Positions 53,953 to 55,032 of a stretch of 55,032 nt of DNA are shown here, piece after piece. The DNA is taken from the NCBI GenBank assembly GCA_002781745.1, contig PFFW01000015.1, forward strand, positions 8,441 to 63,472, read 5' to 3'. The notes beneath the pieces are model-generated. The model was not told the origin of the DNA. It saw only the letters and a program-made list of their open reading frames with translations, and did not search any database. The stretch comes from Rhodospirillales bacterium CG15_BIG_FIL_POST_REV_8_21_14_020_66_15. Lineage in GTDB: Bacteria > Pseudomonadota > Alphaproteobacteria > Rhodospirillales > Casp-alpha2. Within the stretch, counting starts at the first letter, position 1. Each line of letters opens with the position of its first letter. Made by a program: the position numbers and the translations under genes.

Positions 53953-54918
53953 ATGGCCATCATGGCGGCCATGCAGGGGTCCGCGGCGCCCGGCCGGGCC
54001 ATCGCCCTGGCGGTCGCCGGCGGTGCGCTTTTGACGATTTCCGACGCCGGACTCAAGTATCTCGCCGAGGAACTGCCGCCGGGCCAGATCATGTTCATCC
54101 GCGGCGTGATCGCCGGGTTCGCCCTGATCATGGCGACCCTGGGCACGCGCGGCGCCAAGGCCCTGAAGCCGCAGAAATGGCGGCTGCACCTGGCGCGTGG
54201 CCTGACGGCGGCCGTCGCCACCTTCACCTACCTGATCGGGATCGGCGACCTGCCGCTGGCCACGGCGACCTCGATCCTGTTCGCCAGCCCGATCCTGCTG
54301 ACCGCCCTGGCGCCGATGTTCATCGGCGAACTGGTCGGCTGGCGCCGCTGGTGCGCGGTCATCGCCGGCTTCGTCGGCGTGCTGATCATCGTGCGGCCGG
54401 CGGGCGACGCGTTCCAATGGGCGGCCGTGATGATCCTCTTGGCGGCGCTCGGCGAATCCGTCCGCGACCTGATCACGCGGGGTGCGTCGGGGCGCGAGAC
54501 GACTCATTCCATGCTGTTCACCATGATGGTAATCGCAGCGGCGACTGGCCTGTTCGTGCCGCCCTACGACTGGCTGCCGCTTTCGGGGGTGCACTGGCTG
54601 ATCATCATCATGGCCAGCCTGATCTGGACCTCGGCCCATTTCCTGCTGATCGAGGCGTTCCAATACGGCGAGGCGGCGTTGCTCGCGCCCTTCAAGTACT
54701 GCAACCTGTTCTTCGCGGCGATCCTGGGCTTCCTGGTGTGGGGCGACCTGCCCGACTGGCTGACCTGGGCCGGCAGCGCGGTCATCATTGCGTCGGGCCT
54801 TTACATCCTGCACCGTGAAGTCCTGCGCCGAGCGCCGGTCATGGCCGCCGACCCGATCCTCGACGCGCCCGCCGCCGATGTCCCGCCCCAAGGGGCAGAC
54901 AGGGAGCCGCCCCGATGA
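53953..54918 (+). CDS. EamA/DMT family transporter
   Basis: A 321-residue protein with about ten helices in two EamA repeats; TFTYLIGIGDLPLATATSIL and FVGVLIIVRPAG are typical of the first repeat, WTSAHFLLIEAFQYGEAAL and FKYCNLFFAAILGFLVWGD of the second. Likely exports or exchanges a small metabolite. Its stop overlaps the following ATG (ATGA). Confidence 0.9.
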   Translation: MAIMAAMQGSAAPGRAIALAVAGGALLTISDAGLKYLAEELPPGQIMFIRGVIAGFALIMATLGTRGAKALKPQKWRLHLARGLTAAVATFTYLIGIGDLPLATATSILFASPILLTALAPMFIGELVGWRRWCAVIAGFVGVLIIVRPAGDAFQWAAVMILLAALGESVRDLITRGASGRETTHSMLFTMMVIAAATGLFVPPYDWLPLSGVHWLIIIMASLIWTSAHFLLIEAFQYGEAALLAPFKYCNLFFAAILGFLVWGDLPDWLTWAGSAVIIASGLYILHREVLRRAPVMAADPILDAPAADVPPQGADREPPR

Positions 54919-55032
54919 ACGTCATCTTCCTAGCCATCGTCGCCGTCGCCTTCGCCATGGGGGCCGTGCGGCAGGTCGCCTGGGACGGCGCGGGCGACGC
55001 GCCCATGGCGCTTCTCGGTAAGGCCATGATCG
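54915..55032 (+). CDS. N-terminus of a membrane protein, possibly SpmA/nucleoside-recognition type (cut by window edge)
   Basis: Only 39 codons are visible. They start MNVIFLAIVAVAFAMGAVRQ and reach PMALLGKAMI, hydrophobic at first. The start overlaps the transporter stop (ATGA). The pattern recalls SpmA-like nucleoside-recognition proteins, but the fragment is too short for a firm call. Confidence 0.45.
   Translation, partial: MNVIFLAIVAVAFAMGAVRQVAWDGAGDAPMALLGKAMI

Noticed and set aside
1-55032. CRISPR arrays, transposases, integrases, tRNA or rRNA genes
   Set aside because: No regularly spaced repeats, no DDE or tyrosine-recombinase motifs and no recognisable RNA genes were found on either strand.

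Overview
The window is GC-rich (roughly two-thirds G+C by eye) and densely packed with short operons, many overlapping start/stop codons and several GTG or TTG starts. TRAP-like TctABC uptake, NitT/TauT-type ABC uptake, CaiB-type CoA-transferases, a PA2778/PA2779 pair, a MaeB-type malic enzyme and an interspersed palindromic repeat of the kind common in alphaproteobacteria all point to an alphaproteobacterium. A marine or soil Rhodospirillales-like heterotroph is my best guess, by inference only. No tRNA, rRNA, CRISPR array, transposase or phage gene was seen.

Layout. (1) 1-5206: a TauD-type dioxygenase, a membrane cytochrome b and a molybdopterin oxidoreductase carrying its own four-cluster ferredoxin domain, divergent from a LysR regulator. 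(2) 5219-19216: a GntR regulator, a sulfatase, a phosphosulfolactate synthase (ComA) homologue, a second TauD dioxygenase, a HAD hydrolase, an ABC importer with two permeases, a DUF3604 protein and an FAD oxidoreductase. A shared ATATAGTT-type operator sits in the two main promoter regions, which suggests one organosulfur regulon. Inside this block lies an AT-richer gene for a proteasome-like Ntn-hydrolase with a predicted N-terminal serine (8713-9684). (3) 19223-27866: the transglutaminase / circularly permuted ATP-grasp / alpha-E / DUF2126 peptide-modification set, interrupted by a molybdate transporter and a ModE-like repressor.

(4) 28127-32839: an IclR-controlled acyl-CoA mutase operon: a malonyl-CoA-type decarboxylase homologue, a mutase large subunit with an altered active site, a separate B12 subunit and a CoA-transferase. 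(5) 33053-34456: the PA2779/PA2778 pair. (6) 34583-41164: acyl-CoA dehydrogenase, HMG-CoA-lyase-like enzyme, enoyl-CoA hydratase and CoA-transferase, divergent from an IclR regulator and an MmgE/PrpD protein; a C5-dicarboxylate (itaconate-like) route is possible. (7) 41181-46323: a tripartite tricarboxylate transporter, a GntR regulator and an enolase-superfamily sugar-acid dehydratase. (8) 46422-55032: a persulfide-dioxygenase-like MBL protein, a small secreted protein, an aldehyde ferredoxin oxidoreductase with its MoaD-like protein, a hemerythrin, malic enzyme, a glycerophosphodiesterase, a DMT exporter and the start of a further membrane protein.

The genes describe a versatile scavenger of organic acids and organosulfur compounds with unusual investment in molybdenum and tungsten enzymes. 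Two modules look least described: the sulfatase/ComA/TauD/DUF3604 regulon and the Ser1 proteasome-like protein embedded in it. The mutase with lost corrin-face residues is a third candidate for new chemistry.
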